NCBI RefSeq assembly: GCF_900102015.1 | Contig: NZ_FNAT01000009.1 | Span: forward strand, 1 to 64,000 | DNA length: 64,000 bases | Reading direction: 5' to 3' | DNA from: Limimaricola pyoseonensis | Lineage (GTDB): Bacteria > Pseudomonadota > Alphaproteobacteria > Rhodobacterales > Rhodobacteraceae | Shown: one piece after another, positions 9,786 to 19,042 of the stretch | Numbering within the stretch: the stretch's first letter is position 1 | How the letters are laid out: each line of letters opens with the position of its first letter | Translations under genes and position numbers: made by a program | Notes under the pieces: generated by a model | Database searches by the model: none | What the model was told of the DNA's origin: nothing | The model's input: the letters and a program-made list of their open reading frames with translations, nothing else

Positions 9786-11873
9786 TCAGCCGTTCAGGCT
9801 GGCGAATGTGGAATTCTCGTTGGCGAGGCGGTCGAGCAGCGGCGCGACCTTCCAGAAATGGTCGTCCTCTTCGGCGTAGCGCCTGATCCGGTCACGGATG
9901 GTCGCGAGCCCCTCGCTGTCGGCGTGATGCATCGGGCCGCCGCGATGGCGCGGGAAGCCGTAGCCGTAGAGCAGCGTGACATCGACATCGAGCGGACGCT
10001 GCGCGATGCCCTCCTCGACCACGCGGGCGCTCTCGTTGACCATGGCGGCCATGTAGCGCTCGACGATCTCGGCATCGGTGAAGTCGCGCGGGGTCACGCC
10101 CTGCTTCTCGCGCTCACGCGCGATGATCTCCTCGACCTCGGGGTCGGGGCGGCCGCGCGGGCTTTCCTCGTCGTAGATGTAGTAGCCGCGGCCGGTCTTC
10201 TGGCCGAGACGACCCATCTCGTAGAGCGTGTCGGCCCAGCCGGGGTAGCGATCTTTCTCGTGGCGCTGGTCGGCCTTCCGCTGGCGCGTCATGTAGCCGA
10301 TGTCGAGGCCCGCGAGATCGCCCACCTGGTAGGGGCCCATCGGGAAGCCGAACTCGCGCAGCGCCCGGTCGATCTGGTAGGGGCTCGCGCCGTCGAGGAT
10401 CATCGCGTCGGCCGCGGCGCGGTAATGCGCGAGGATGCGATTACCGATGAAGCCGTCGCAGACGCCGGCGCGGACCGAGACCTTGCCCAGCTTCTTGCCG
10501 AGCGCGAAGGCCGTGGCAGTCACCTCGGGCGCGGTCTCCTTTGCGACGACCACCTCCAGAAGCTTCATGACGTGGGCGGGCGAGAAGAAGTGCAGCCCGA
10601 TCACGTCCGCTGGGCGCGAGGTCGCCTGGGCGATCTCGTCGATGTCGAGATAGGAGGTGTTGGTGGCGAGCACCGCGCCGGGCTTGGCGACCCGGTCAAG
10701 CTCGCGGAACACCTCCTTCTTGACGTCCATGCTCTCGAACACGGCCTCGATGATCACGTCGGCCCCGCTCAGCGCGTCGTAGCCGGTGACGCAGGACAGC
10801 GCGTCCGACAGGATCGCGTCGCGCTTGTCTTCCGAAAGCTTGCCGCGCTTCACCGCAGCCGCGAGGTTCTTTTCGATGGTGGCGCGGGCGCGGGCGGCCG
10901 CGTCGTCGTCGCGCTCGGCCAGCGTCACCGAAAGGCCGCGCAGCAGCGAGGCGGTGGCGATGCCCGCCCCCATGGTGCCGCCGCCGATCACGCCGATCTG
11001 CGAAAAGCCGCGCGGGGCGACGCCCTCGATCTCGGGCAGCTTGGCGACCTTGCGCTCGATGAAGAAGGCGTGGATCAGGCCGGCGCGCTGCGGCGTCTCC
11101 ATCATCTTCATGAACTGCCGGCGTTCCTCGGCGAGGCCCTCGTCGAAGGAAAGCTTCGTCGTCGCCTCGACCGCATCGAGCGCCGCGAGCGGGGCGACCT
11201 CGCCGCGCAGCTTCTTCTGCAGCGCGCTGCGGCCGGCCTCGAACAGCGCGGCGTCATGCGCGGGCGCGTCCATGGCCCGCACCGGGCGCGGGCCCGCGCC
11301 CTGCGCCAAGAGCTCCTCGGCGTAGGCGAGCCCGGCCTCGAGCGCCTCGCCCTGCCCCAGCTTGTCGGCGAGGCCCATCTCGACCGCACGCGCGGCCGAG
11401 ACCGGCGTGCCGGTGGTAACCATGTCGAGCGTCGCCTCGACGCCGGCGAGGCGCGGCGCGCGCTGCGTGCCGCCGGCGCCGGGGATGACGCCGAGCTTGG
11501 TCTCGGGCAGGCCGAGCGAGGCGCCGGGCACCACGACGCGGTAATGCGCGCCGAGCGCGACCTCGAGCCCGCCCCCCAGCGCCGCGCCGTGGATCGCGGC
11601 GACGACCGGCTTGGTGCAGGCCTCGATGCGGTTCACCACGTCGGGCAGCGACGGCTCCTGCGGCGGCTTGCCGAATTCGGAGATGTCGGCGCCGCCGATG
11701 AAGAGCCGGCCCGCGCCGTGGATCACGGCGATCTCGGCGGCGTCGGACTCGAAGCGCTCGATCGCCTCGACCAGCCCGGCCCGCACGTCGCGGCCGAGCG
11801 CGTTCACCGGCGCGTGGTCCACGGTGATCACCGCGATCCGGCCGCGGCTTTCGAAATGCACTGTTCCAGCCAT
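9786..11873 (-). CDS. Fused enoyl-CoA hydratase / 3-hydroxyacyl-CoA dehydrogenase (PimF/FadJ type)
   Basis: A 695-residue bifunctional enzyme. Residues 1 to about 190 form a crotonase domain ([20 protein letters not shown] and [20 protein letters not shown] carry the hydratase glutamates). From about residue 295 an NAD-binding domain starts with [14 protein letters not shown], then [17 protein letters not shown] with the catalytic His, and a duplicated C-terminal helical domain ending near [16 protein letters not shown]. It hydrates enoyl-CoA and oxidises the 3-hydroxyacyl-CoA. It is the first gene of its transcription unit, 88 bases after iclR, with tandem operator-like repeats in that gap. 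Confidence 0.9.
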   Translation of the reverse strand: MAGTVHFESRGRIAVITVDHAPVNALGRDVRAGLVEAIERFESDAAEIAVIHGAGRLFIGGADISEFGKPPQEPSLPDVVNRIEACTKPVVAAIHGAALGGGLEVALGAHYRVVVPGASLGLPETKLGVIPGAGGTQRAPRLAGVEATLDMVTTGTPVSAARAVEMGLADKLGQGEALEAGLAYAEELLAQGAGPRPVRAMDAPAHDAALFEAGRSALQKKLRGEVAPLAALDAVEATTKLSFDEGLAEERRQFMKMMETPQRAGLIHAFFIERKVAKLPEIEGVAPRGFSQIGVIGGGTMGAGIATASLLRGLSVTLAERDDDAAARARATIEKNLAAAVKRGKLSEDKRDAILSDALSCVTGYDALSGADVIIEAVFESMDVKKEVFRELDRVAKPGAVLATNTSYLDIDEIAQATSRPADVIGLHFFSPAHVMKLLEVVVAKETAPEVTATAFALGKKLGKVSVRAGVCDGFIGNRILAHYRAAADAMILDGASPYQIDRALREFGFPMGPYQVGDLAGLDIGYMTRQRKADQRHEKDRYPGWADTLYEMGRLGQKTGRGYYIYDEESPRGRPDPEVEEIIAREREKQGVTPRDFTDAEIVERYMAAMVNESARVVEEGIAQRPLDVDVTLLYGYGFPRHRGGPMHHADSEGLATIRDRIRRYAEEDDHFWKVAPLLDRLANENSTFASLNG

Positions 11874-11918
11874 GTGATCCTCCTCTTGGCGGGCAACCTA
11901 ACGGCTCGGCCGCCTCAG

Positions 11919-11957
11919 TTTCAACATGTAAATTTCAATTCCGACATGCGGAATTAT
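11919..11957 (-). promoter_or_regulatory. Tandem inverted repeats upstream of the beta-oxidation operon, likely IclR operator
   Basis: Bases 11937-11955 are a perfect inverted repeat AATTCCG-ACATG-CGGAATT. A weaker copy, TTTCA-ACATG-TAAAT, lies at 11919-11933 with its ACATG core exactly 20 bp away, on the same face of the helix. This AT-rich stretch stands out in a GC-rich window and fills the gap between iclR and the first beta-oxidation gene. Similar repeats with the same 20-bp phase occur before dctP (15873-15907). IclR proteins bind such palindromes; assignment to this IclR is inference. Confidence 0.6.
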
Positions 11958-11961
11958 GACG

Positions 11962-12774
11962 TCAGATGTCGTGGCGGGTCAGGAACGGCCCCTGCCCCAT
12001 GATCCGCTCCAGCTCGCGCACGCTCTCGTGCAGCTTCGGGCCGACCTCCTCGCGCATCCGCTCCATGCTCAGATCCTTGGGCATCGCCCCGCAGGTGAAG
12101 ATCACCGGCTCGCTCAGGTCGCGCGACTGGAACGGCACCGACACCGCGTGGATGTTGGCCGCGAAATAGGCGTCGGGGTCGGCGATCACGAAGCCCTCGG
12201 TGACGAGCTGCGTGTAGGCCGCGCGCCGGGCGGCCCGGGCGATCTCCTCGGTCAGGCCGCGATGGCCCTGCGCCTCGGCCACCGCCTGCGCGAAGCCCTC
12301 CTCGGAGAGCGAGGCCAGCATGGCATGGCCCGAGCTCGACCCCTTGAAGGGCAGCCTGTGGCCGACCTCGAGCCAGATCGAGGACACGCCCTGCGGCCGC
12401 CAGGTCTTGGTGATCAGCACCCGGCCGCGGTCGCGCACCGACAGGAGCGCCAGCGTGCCGGTGGCGTCGGCCAGCCGCTGCATGATCGGCCCCGACAGCT
12501 CCACGAAGGAGATCGAGGCGCTGGCCACGTTGCCCAGGGCCAGCAGCGCCGGGCCGGGGCGGTAGCGGTCGTGGCGGCGCGCATGGGTCAGGTAGCCCAG
12601 CGACTGCAGCGTGAAGGTCAGCCGCGAGACCGTGCTCTTGGGCAGGCCCGTGCGCTCCGAGATCTCCGCGTTGCCCAACCCGTCATCGGAGGGGCGGAAG
12701 GCGCGCAGCACCGACAGGCCCCGGGCGAGCGTGGTGGCGAAGCGGCGGTCCTGGCTTTCGTCCTCGATCTTCAT
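11962..12774 (-). CDS. IclR-family transcriptional regulator
   Basis: A 270-residue regulator. Residues about 10-75 hold the winged helix-turn-helix (GLSVLRAFRPSDDGLGNAEI then RTGLPKSTVSRLTFTLQSLGYL), followed by the IclR effector domain (GSSSGHAMLASLSEEGFAQA and the ISVPFQ-like AVSVPFQSRDLSEPVIFTCG). The gene starts 7 bases after dctM ends, so it is probably co-transcribed with the TRAP transporter, and it lies just before the beta-oxidation operon. It most likely senses a dicarboxylate or its CoA ester and controls both units; no effector can be read from the sequence. Confidence 0.9.
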   Translation of the reverse strand: MKIEDESQDRRFATTLARGLSVLRAFRPSDDGLGNAEISERTGLPKSTVSRLTFTLQSLGYLTHARRHDRYRPGPALLALGNVASASISFVELSGPIMQRLADATGTLALLSVRDRGRVLITKTWRPQGVSSIWLEVGHRLPFKGSSSGHAMLASLSEEGFAQAVAEAQGHRGLTEEIARAARRAAYTQLVTEGFVIADPDAYFAANIHAVSVPFQSRDLSEPVIFTCGAMPKDLSMERMREEVGPKLHESVRELERIMGQGPFLTRHDI

Positions 12775-12781
12775 CCCCGCC

Positions 12782-14119
12782 TCACATCGATGTCGGGATG
12801 AGCAGCGACAGCGCCGGCACCGCCATGATCAGGATCAACACCAGCACGTCCACGGAGAGGAACCGCGCGATGCCCGAGAAGATCCGGTCGATCGGCACGT
12901 CGCGCCCGACCACGCCGGCGATGACGAAGACGTTGAGGCCGACGGGCGGGGTGATCAGGCCGATTTCCAGAAGCTTGATGACCACGACGCCGAACCAGAT
13001 CAGGTCCCAGCCATAGGTCTCGATCAGCGGGATCATCAGCGGCAGGGTCAGCACCATGATGCCGATCGGGTCGAGGAACATGCCGAGCGCCAGGTAGATC
13101 AGCGCGATCGCGGCGAGCAGCAGCACCGGCGACAGCTCGGCCGCGGTGACGGCCTCGACGATGTCGGGCGCGACGCCTGTGAGCGCGATGAAGGCCACGA
13201 AGATCTTGGCGCCCGCCGCGATCAGGAAGATCGAGGTGGTCTGGATGCAGGTCTCGCGCAGGCTTTCCCAGATGTCGCGCAGGCTGAGCTTGCGCTGCAC
13301 GAAGCCGATCAGCACCGCGGCCGAGACGCAGACCGCCGCCGCCTCGGTGGCGGTGAAGATGCCGCCATAGATGCCGCCGACGATGATCACGAACAGAAGC
13401 ACCGCGGGCCAAGCCTCGAGCGCGGCGCGGCCGCGCTCGCCCATGGTGATGGTGCCGGTGAAGGCCGGCGCCGCGGCCGGGTCGCGCTTCACCCAGATGT
13501 AGATGACGAGCAGGAAGCCCAGGAGCGAGACGAGGCCCGGCAGGATGCCCGCGAGGAACAGCGCGCTGATCGAGGTCTCGGTGAAGATGCCGTAGATGAT
13601 GAACAGCACCGAGGGCGGGATCAGCGAGCCCAGCGTGCCGCCGGCCGCGACGCTCGCGGTGGCGAGGCGCTTGTCGTAGCCCACCGACAGCATCTCGGGC
13701 GTGCAGATCCGGCCCATGGTCGAGGCGCAGGCGATCGACGATCCGGTGATCGCCGAGAAGCCGCCGCAACCCACGACCGAGGCCATGGCGACGCCGCCGG
13801 GCACGCCGGCCAGCCAGACGCGGGCGGCGTGGTAGATCTTGGTGGTGATCTCGGCCCGGTAGGCGATGTGTCCGAGCGCCACGAAGAGCGGGATCATCGA
13901 CAGGTCGTAGCTGTGAATCAGGTCGAAGGAGTTCGAGAAGACCAGCGACGAGGTCGGCCGGATCGCGCGCTCGGGCGCGAAGGCGCCGGTGCGGAAGGCG
14001 AAGATGACGAAGGTGCCGATGGTCGCGATCGAGGCCAGCGCGAAGGCGATCGGCACGCGCAGCGCCAGCAGACCGAGGACCGCGCCGAAGGCGACGAGAC
14101 CGATGAGGGTGCCGTCCAT
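12782..14119 (-). CDS. dctM: TRAP transporter large permease (DctM)
   Basis: A 445-residue, highly hydrophobic protein with about a dozen membrane segments. GGFSAITGSSIACASTMGRI and AAGGTLGSLIPPSVLFIIYGI are the two hallmark loops of DctM proteins, repeated in the second half by GMFLDPIGIMVLTLPLMIP. It moves the substrate across the inner membrane using the sodium gradient in the family. Three bases separate it from dctQ. The substrate is probably the dicarboxylic acid consumed by the downstream operon. Confidence 0.93.
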   Translation of the reverse strand: MDGTLIGLVAFGAVLGLLALRVPIAFALASIATIGTFVIFAFRTGAFAPERAIRPTSSLVFSNSFDLIHSYDLSMIPLFVALGHIAYRAEITTKIYHAARVWLAGVPGGVAMASVVGCGGFSAITGSSIACASTMGRICTPEMLSVGYDKRLATASVAAGGTLGSLIPPSVLFIIYGIFTETSISALFLAGILPGLVSLLGFLLVIYIWVKRDPAAAPAFTGTITMGERGRAALEAWPAVLLFVIIVGGIYGGIFTATEAAAVCVSAAVLIGFVQRKLSLRDIWESLRETCIQTTSIFLIAAGAKIFVAFIALTGVAPDIVEAVTAAELSPVLLLAAIALIYLALGMFLDPIGIMVLTLPLMIPLIETYGWDLIWFGVVVIKLLEIGLITPPVGLNVFVIAGVVGRDVPIDRIFSGIARFLSVDVLVLILIMAVPALSLLIPTSM

Positions 14120-14122
14120 GGA

Positions 14123-14641
14123 TCAGACCTCTTCGTGGGGGTTGTGCTTGGCCGGGACGAGCACGTGGCCGCCCGAACGGATGGTGGAGATGTCGCCGGT
14201 CATCTGAACCGCGAGACGGATCCAGCAGAAGGTGACGCCGAACAGGAACAGCACCCGGCCCGGCCATTTCGGCAGCGAGAGCTGGCCGAAGAAGAAGCTG
14301 CCGCTTTCGAGCGTGTGCACAGCCTCGCGCCAGCCGGCCCAGATCAGCGGCGCCAGCGCCAGGAGGCCCACGGCCGAGCCGAGCACGACGAGCCAGTCCT
14401 GCGTGCGCCGCGGCAGCCGTTCGGAGATCACCTCGACGACGATGTTGGCGCGCGCCGCGGCGGTCGAGGCCAGCGGCAGCACGATGGCCGCGACCATCAG
14501 CTCGCGCACCATGACGATGGTGTCGGGAATGCCCGAATTCAGCGTCGCGCGCAGCACCACGCTCACGGTGATCAGGAGCCCCAGCGCGATCACGGCGATC
14601 ACGGCGAGGTCCAGCAGCAGTTTCTCGATACGGCTCAGCAT
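14123..14641 (-). CDS. dctQ: TRAP transporter small permease (DctQ)
   Basis: A 172-residue membrane protein with four predicted transmembrane segments (first at LLLDLAVIAVIALGLLITVSV; a later one at LVVLGSAVGLLALAPLIWAG). It carries the DctQ-type mid-protein segment MVAAIVLPLASTAAARANIVVE. It partners with DctM in the TRAP membrane complex. It lies between dctP, from which it is separated by 153 bases containing strong hairpins, and dctM, which follows almost immediately. Confidence 0.9.
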   Translation of the reverse strand: MLSRIEKLLLDLAVIAVIALGLLITVSVVLRATLNSGIPDTIVMVRELMVAAIVLPLASTAAARANIVVEVISERLPRRTQDWLVVLGSAVGLLALAPLIWAGWREAVHTLESGSFFFGQLSLPKWPGRVLFLFGVTFCWIRLAVQMTGDISTIRSGGHVLVPAKHNPHEEV

Positions 14642-14657
14642 CTCGCTCCTCCCCGGC

Positions 14658-14743
14658 CGGGACGCGCGATCGCGTCCCGTGGCCCGGCGGCAGTCGGAAT
14701 TTCAGGGGTGGGGGTGGGCTGCGGCGCGGGTGAGACGCGCCGC
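14658..14743 (-). other. Two strong hairpins between dctP and dctQ
   Basis: Bases 14658-14679 form a perfect 9-bp stem (GGGACGCG-CGAT-CGCGTCCC plus one outer C-G pair) and 14721-14743 a perfect 8-bp stem (GCGGCGCG, 7-nt loop, CGCGCCGC). A 10-bp unit (GTCAGGCCCC) is also repeated around 14750-14769. There is no T-run, so these are not classical terminators. Hairpins between a binding-protein gene and its permease commonly keep the binding-protein mRNA more abundant. Confidence 0.55.
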
Positions 14744-14794
14744 GGCCCCGTCAGGCCCCGTCAGGCCCGGTGTCGGGCCCGCGTCGGGCGCGGA

Positions 14795-15853
14795 TCAGCC
14801 GCGCTCCCAGGGGTAGCCCTGCTCGTCGCGCTCGGCCTGGTACTTCTCGATCAGCGCGCGGTACTCGTCGAGCAGCGCCTCGCCCTCGAGACCGGCGGCA
14901 TCGGCCTGGGCGACCCACTCCTCGAGATAGGTGTTGCCCTTCTCGACCAGCTTGCCGCGCTCCTCGGCCGGCAGCTCGATGATCTCGACGCCGGCTTCCT
15001 TCATCTTCTCGATCGCGGCCTCGTTGTCGGCGTTGATCAGGCGGCCGAACTCGTCCGACAGTCCCTTGCCGGCTTCCATCAGCGCCTGCTGCTGGTCCTC
15101 GGGCAGGCCGTCGAAGACGTCCTTGTTCATGAAGATGCCGAGCGCGCCGACCTGGCCCCAGTTCAGCAGGGTGTAGCTGTCCATCACCTCCTGCTGGTTC
15201 AGCGCGCCGACCGCGTAGGAGTAGCCCTGCGAGCAGTCGAGCAGGCCGGTGTCGAGGCCCTGATAGGCGTCGTAGATCGACATGTTGACGAGGTTGGCGC
15301 CGAAATCGGCGAAGGTCTTGCCATAGGCGCCGACGCCGCGGACCTTCAGCCCCTCGATGTCCTCGACGGTGCGGATCGCCGTGCCCTTGCAGCCGATATG
15401 CACGGCCGAGGTGGTGTAGGTGCCGATATAGACGAGGTTCTGGTCGGCGAGGTTCTGCGCGATGGCGTCGGAGTTGCGCATCAGCTCGTCGGTGGCCTTC
15501 ATGCCGACCCAGGGGTCGGGGTTCTGCACCGGCAGGTCGGCGATGCCGTAGGCCAGCATCTCCTGCGGGAAGTAGACGGCGATGATGGTGCCCGCATCGG
15601 CCACGCCATCGGCCACGGCCTGCGCGGCGGCATCGGCCTTGAACAGGGCGCCGCCCCATTGCACGTCGAAGTTCAGCTCGCCGCCGGTGCGCTCGGCCAC
15701 GTCCTCGACGAACCAGTTCAGCGCGTCGGCGCGGGCGCCGCGGTTCGGGCCTGCCTCGCCGAAGAACAGCGTGGTTTCGGCATGGGCGATGGAGCCGAGC
15801 GTGGCACCGGCGAGAATCGTCGAGGCGAGCGCCGCCTTCAGAAATCGCGTCAT
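14795..15853 (-). CDS. dctP: TRAP transporter periplasmic solute-binding protein (DctP)
   Basis: A 352-residue secreted binding protein. ATG 15853 is preferred over an upstream ATG at 15880: it has an AGGGAGGAG ribosome site and opens directly with the signal peptide MTRFLKAALASTILAGATLG, cleaved near AHA-ET. GVGAYGKTFADFGAN and later EEWVAQADAAGLEG are consistent with the DctP fold. The upstream ATG would lie inside the operator-like repeat. It captures the acid in the periplasm and delivers it to DctQM, and is the first gene of the transporter-iclR unit. Confidence 0.9.
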   Translation of the reverse strand: MTRFLKAALASTILAGATLGSIAHAETTLFFGEAGPNRGARADALNWFVEDVAERTGGELNFDVQWGGALFKADAAAQAVADGVADAGTIIAVYFPQEMLAYGIADLPVQNPDPWVGMKATDELMRNSDAIAQNLADQNLVYIGTYTTSAVHIGCKGTAIRTVEDIEGLKVRGVGAYGKTFADFGANLVNMSIYDAYQGLDTGLLDCSQGYSYAVGALNQQEVMDSYTLLNWGQVGALGIFMNKDVFDGLPEDQQQALMEAGKGLSDEFGRLINADNEAAIEKMKEAGVEIIELPAEERGKLVEKGNTYLEEWVAQADAAGLEGEALLDEYRALIEKYQAERDEQGYPWERG

Positions 15854-15872
15854 TTCAGTCTCCTCCCTGAAG

Positions 15873-15907
15873 TTTCGCATAGTGGAATTATATTCTGCAC
15901 GTCGAAA
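15873..15907 (-). promoter_or_regulatory. Tandem operator-like repeats upstream of dctP
   Basis: TTTCG-CATAG-TGGAA at 15873-15887 and TTCTG-CACGT-CGAAA at 15893-15907 are two imperfect inverted repeats whose starts are exactly 20 bp apart. The first, read with its AATTAT-type flank (15873-15891), matches the palindrome before the beta-oxidation operon at about 14 of 19 positions (TTCCGACATGCGGAATTAT there). This is the best candidate for IclR control of the transporter and of iclR itself. Confidence 0.5.
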
Positions 15908-15967
15908 CCTACGGGAGGGACCATGCCGCTGGCAACCCGCGACTTACGCCGCAGCGCGGCAAAAGCA

Positions 15968-16426
15968 TCAATCGATGAGATGGACGAGTTCGGCCCGTGG
16001 GCCAGCGGGCCCGAGATCGAGCCGGGCCAGCGTGACCGGCAGGCGGAACCGCCGCTTGCCCGCCGCACCGGGGTTGAGAAACAGCACCCCGCCCCGGCTT
16101 TCGATCAGCGGCTTGTGCGAATGGCCCGAGACCACCACGGCGATGTTCCGCTCGCCCGGATCGAAGCCCAGCGTCTTCAGGTCGTGGCGCATGTGGATGC
16201 GGGTGCCGGCCAGTTCGGTCTCGACGGTCTCGAGGAATCGGGCGGCCCAGCCCTCGGTGTCGACATTACCGCGAATCGCGGTGACCGGAGCGATGGCCTC
16301 CAGCTCCCCGATCAGCCCGTCGCGGCCGATGTCGCCCGCGTGCAGGATGTGGTCGCAGCCCTCGAGCGCGTCGATCGCCTCGGGCCGCAGCAGCCCGTGG
16401 GTGTCCGAGATCACCCCGACCCGCAT
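15968..16426 (-). CDS. YfcE/MJ0936-type metallophosphoesterase
   Basis: A 152-residue calcineurin-like phosphoesterase of the small YfcE type. The metal-binding motifs are complete: VISDTHG (DxH), LHAGDIG (GD), IRGNVD (GN[HD], here Asp) and VVVSGHSHKPL (GHxH). Such enzymes hydrolyse phosphodiesters in vitro; physiological substrates are mostly unknown. Its ATG shares one base with the stop of the upstream flavin oxidoreductase gene, so the two are coupled. No signal peptide; cytoplasmic. Confidence 0.88.
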   Translation of the reverse strand: MRVGVISDTHGLLRPEAIDALEGCDHILHAGDIGRDGLIGELEAIAPVTAIRGNVDTEGWAARFLETVETELAGTRIHMRHDLKTLGFDPGERNIAVVVSGHSHKPLIESRGGVLFLNPGAAGKRRFRLPVTLARLDLGPAGPRAELVHLID

Positions 16427-17466
16427 CAGCCGGTGGCCTTGCGCAGCGCCGGCGCGACCTCGGTGCCCAGAAGCTCGATCGCCTTCATCAGATGCGCGTG
16501 GTCATAGACCCCGATCGCCATCTGTATCAGCATCCGGTCGAAGCCGAACAGCTCGTGGAGCCTCAGGATCTTGTCCACCAGTTCCGCCGGGCTGCCGACG
16601 AACTGCGCGCCCTCGGGCCCGCGCGCCGCGTCGAACTGCGCCCGGCTGGTCGGCCCCCAGCCGCGTTCGCGGCCGATGCGGTTCATCACCTCGGCCTGCG
16701 CCGGGTAGATGATGTCGGCGGCGCGCTGGCTGTCCTCGGCGACGAAGCCATGCACGTTGAGCGAGGTCTTGAGCGCGCCGGCGTCATGCCCTGCCCGCTC
16801 GGCACTCTTGCGGTAGAGATCGAAGAGCGGCGCGAAGCGCGCGGGCTCGCCGCCGATGATCGCCAGCGCCATCGGCAGGCCGAGCGCGCCGGCCCGCGCC
16901 ACCGACTGCGGCGAGCCGCCCACCGCGCGCCAGATAGGCAGCTTGCCCTGCACCGGGCGCGGATAGACCCCGCGCGACGGGATGGGCCGGGTGTGGGCGC
17001 TGCCGGGCCAGCGCACCACCTCGCCCTCGTTCAGCTCCATCAGAAGCTGCAACTTCTCCTCGAACAGGTCCTCGTAATCCTCGAGGTCGTGGCCGAAGAG
17101 CGGGAAGCTCTCGATGAAGGAGCCGCGCCCGGCGATGATCTCGGCCCGGCCATGGGTCAGCGCGTCGAGCGTGGCGAATTGCTGGAACACCCGGATCGGG
17201 TCGTCGGAGCTCAGCACGCTCACCGCGCTCGACAGCCGGATGCGTTTCGTGCGCGGCGCGGCGGCCGCGAGCGCCACGGCGGGGGCCGAGACGGCATAGT
17301 CGGGGCGGTGATGCTCGCCCAGTCCGAACAGGTCGAGCCCCACCTCGTCGGCCAGCGCGATCTCCTCGATCAGCTGCGACAGCCTGAGCGCCGGGTCGAC
17401 CAGCGCCCCGCTCACCGGGTCGCGGCCGACATCGCCGAAGGTGTAGAGCCCGAGTTCCATGTCCAT
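16426..17466 (-). CDS. LLM-class flavin-dependent oxidoreductase (luciferase-like)
   Basis: A 346-residue bacterial-luciferase-fold protein. ALADEVGLDLFGLGEHHRPDY is the family's first-strand signature and RIRLSSAVSVLSSDDPIRVF a flavin-site segment; GRAEIIAGRGSFIESFPLFG and PIWRAVGGSPQSVARAGALG are also typical. It probably uses FMN or F420-like flavin to oxidise an unknown compound. A second ATG six bases inside (at 17460) could also serve as the start. It is divergent from the phospholipase D gene and coupled to the phosphoesterase. Confidence 0.85.
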   Translation of the reverse strand: MDMELGLYTFGDVGRDPVSGALVDPALRLSQLIEEIALADEVGLDLFGLGEHHRPDYAVSAPAVALAAAAPRTKRIRLSSAVSVLSSDDPIRVFQQFATLDALTHGRAEIIAGRGSFIESFPLFGHDLEDYEDLFEEKLQLLMELNEGEVVRWPGSAHTRPIPSRGVYPRPVQGKLPIWRAVGGSPQSVARAGALGLPMALAIIGGEPARFAPLFDLYRKSAERAGHDAGALKTSLNVHGFVAEDSQRAADIIYPAQAEVMNRIGRERGWGPTSRAQFDAARGPEGAQFVGSPAELVDKILRLHELFGFDRMLIQMAIGVYDHAHLMKAIELLGTEVAPALRKATG

Positions 17467-17646
17467 CTCCGATTGCAGCTTGCCTCCGATCTAGTCAGCG
17501 GCGCGCCCCGGTCCAATCGCCGGCCCCGCGCAGCGCCTGTGCAGCCCCGCCACGCCACCGGCCCGAACGTTGCGCCGCGCGGAACCCGCTTGCATCGCGG
17601 CGGCGTTCTGCCCTTGCTGCTGCCGCGGAAGAAGGACCGGACCGAG

Positions 17647-19035
17647 TTGTTTTCCACCGACACCATCCTGTTCACCGTGATCGGTGTCGGCCTCGCGCTC
17701 GCCGCGACGGTGATGCTGCTGCAGCAGCGCCGCACGCCGCAATCGGCGGCGGCATGGCTGCTGGCCATCCTGCTGATCCCCTACGTGGCGATCCCGCTCT
17801 TCTTCGCGCTGGGCTTTCGCAAGAAGAACGACCGCCACCCGACGATCCGCTTCTCCGACCCGGGCTGCGGCTGCCCCGCCGATCCGGCGCAGGGCGCCTC
17901 CGAGGCGTTTCGTGCCTTCGGCCTGCCGCCGGCGAAGGGCGGCAACCGGATCGAGCTGCACCGCGACGCCGACCACGCGCGCCACGCGATGCGCGAGCTG
18001 ATCGAGACGGCCGAGCACGAGATCGACGTCACCTTCTACCTGATCCACAACGACGCGCTGGGCCGCGACTTCATCGAGCGGCTGACCGAGAAGGTCCGCG
18101 CCGGCGTGCGGGTGCGGCTGATCATCGACCGGCTGGGCGGCTTCTTCCATCCGCGCGAGGCGCTCGAGCGCTTCATGGTGGCGGGCGGCGAGCTGCGCTG
18201 GCACCAGCCCTTCCTGAACTGGCCGATGCAGGGCCACATGAACCTGCGCAACCACCGCAAGATGATCATCGCCGACCGCGCCCGCGCCTGGACCGGCGGC
18301 CGCAATGTCGGCCTCGAATACATGAGCTTCCCGGCCTCGGGCGCGCCCGAGATCGGCCGGCCCGACCTGTGGCGCGACCTGTCCTTCACGCTCGAGGGCC
18401 CGGCGGTGGAGACGCTGTGGGACGTGTTCCGCGCCGATTGGGGCGTGGCCGAGGGCGAGGTCGAGCCGCTGCCGCCGCTGCATGTCGCCGCGCGCCCCGG
18501 CGAGGCGGTGGTGCAGGTGGTGCCCTCGGGGCCCGACACCCATCTCGACCCGCTGCACGACGTGCTGGTGCAGATGATCCATGCCGCCACCCGCCGGGTC
18601 TGGATCGCCACGCCCTACTACCTGCCGACCGAGCCGCTCAACGCCGCGCTCTGCACCGCCGCGCGGCGCGGCGTCGACGTGCGGGTCATGGTGCCGGCGA
18701 AATCGAACCAGCGCATCGCCGACTTCGCGCGCGGCGCCTATCTGCGGGCGCTGCACGAGGCCGGCGGCCGGGTGCTGCAGCTGCCGGGCCAGATGACCCA
18801 TGCCAAGGCCGGCGTGATCGACGACGTGGCCTGGGCCGGCACCGCGAATTTCGACGTGCGCTCGATGCTGCTCAACTTCGAGGTGGCAATCTTCCTCTAC
18901 GACCGGCCTTCCGTCGCCGGCCTGGCCGAGTGGTTCGCCACCGAGGCCGCCACCTGCCGCGAGGGCGTGCGCCGGCCCGGTCTCGGCCGCAGGCTGGCCG
19001 AGGGCGTGTTCCGGCTCGGCGCCCCCATGCTATGA
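17647..19035 (+). CDS. Cardiolipin synthase-type phospholipase D protein
   Basis: About 462 residues. Two N-terminal membrane segments (DTILFTVIGVGLALAATVML and AAAWLLAILLIPYVAIPLFF) match the PLDNc domain of ClsA. Two HKD motifs follow: His203-Lys205-Asp210 in NHRKMIIADRA, and His385-Lys387-Asp392 in THAKAGVIDDVAWAGTANFD. The enzyme probably condenses phosphatidyl groups to cardiolipin at the inner membrane. No ATG lies before the first membrane segment; TTG at 17647, preceded by AGAAGGA, is the best start. A GC-rich open frame further upstream is a shadow of the flavin oxidoreductase gene. The start is uncertain, the family is not. Confidence 0.87.
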   Translation: MFSTDTILFTVIGVGLALAATVMLLQQRRTPQSAAAWLLAILLIPYVAIPLFFALGFRKKNDRHPTIRFSDPGCGCPADPAQGASEAFRAFGLPPAKGGNRIELHRDADHARHAMRELIETAEHEIDVTFYLIHNDALGRDFIERLTEKVRAGVRVRLIIDRLGGFFHPREALERFMVAGGELRWHQPFLNWPMQGHMNLRNHRKMIIADRARAWTGGRNVGLEYMSFPASGAPEIGRPDLWRDLSFTLEGPAVETLWDVFRADWGVAEGEVEPLPPLHVAARPGEAVVQVVPSGPDTHLDPLHDVLVQMIHAATRRVWIATPYYLPTEPLNAALCTAARRGVDVRVMVPAKSNQRIADFARGAYLRALHEAGGRVLQLPGQMTHAKAGVIDDVAWAGTANFDVRSMLLNFEVAIFLYDRPSVAGLAEWFATEAATCREGVRRPGLGRRLAEGVFRLGAPML

Positions 19036-19042
19036 AGAACGC

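Noticed and set aside
14746-14772. Short tandem GTCAGGCCCC repeats as a CRISPR or mobile-element trace
   Set aside because: Only two to three imperfect 10-bp units without spacers, inside a hairpin-rich intergenic gap.
12611-16507. A 1298-codon open frame on the plus strand
   Set aside because: It is antisense to iclR, dctM, dctQ and dctP, has runs of Arg, Asp, His and Gly typical of GC-rich shadows, and no domain.
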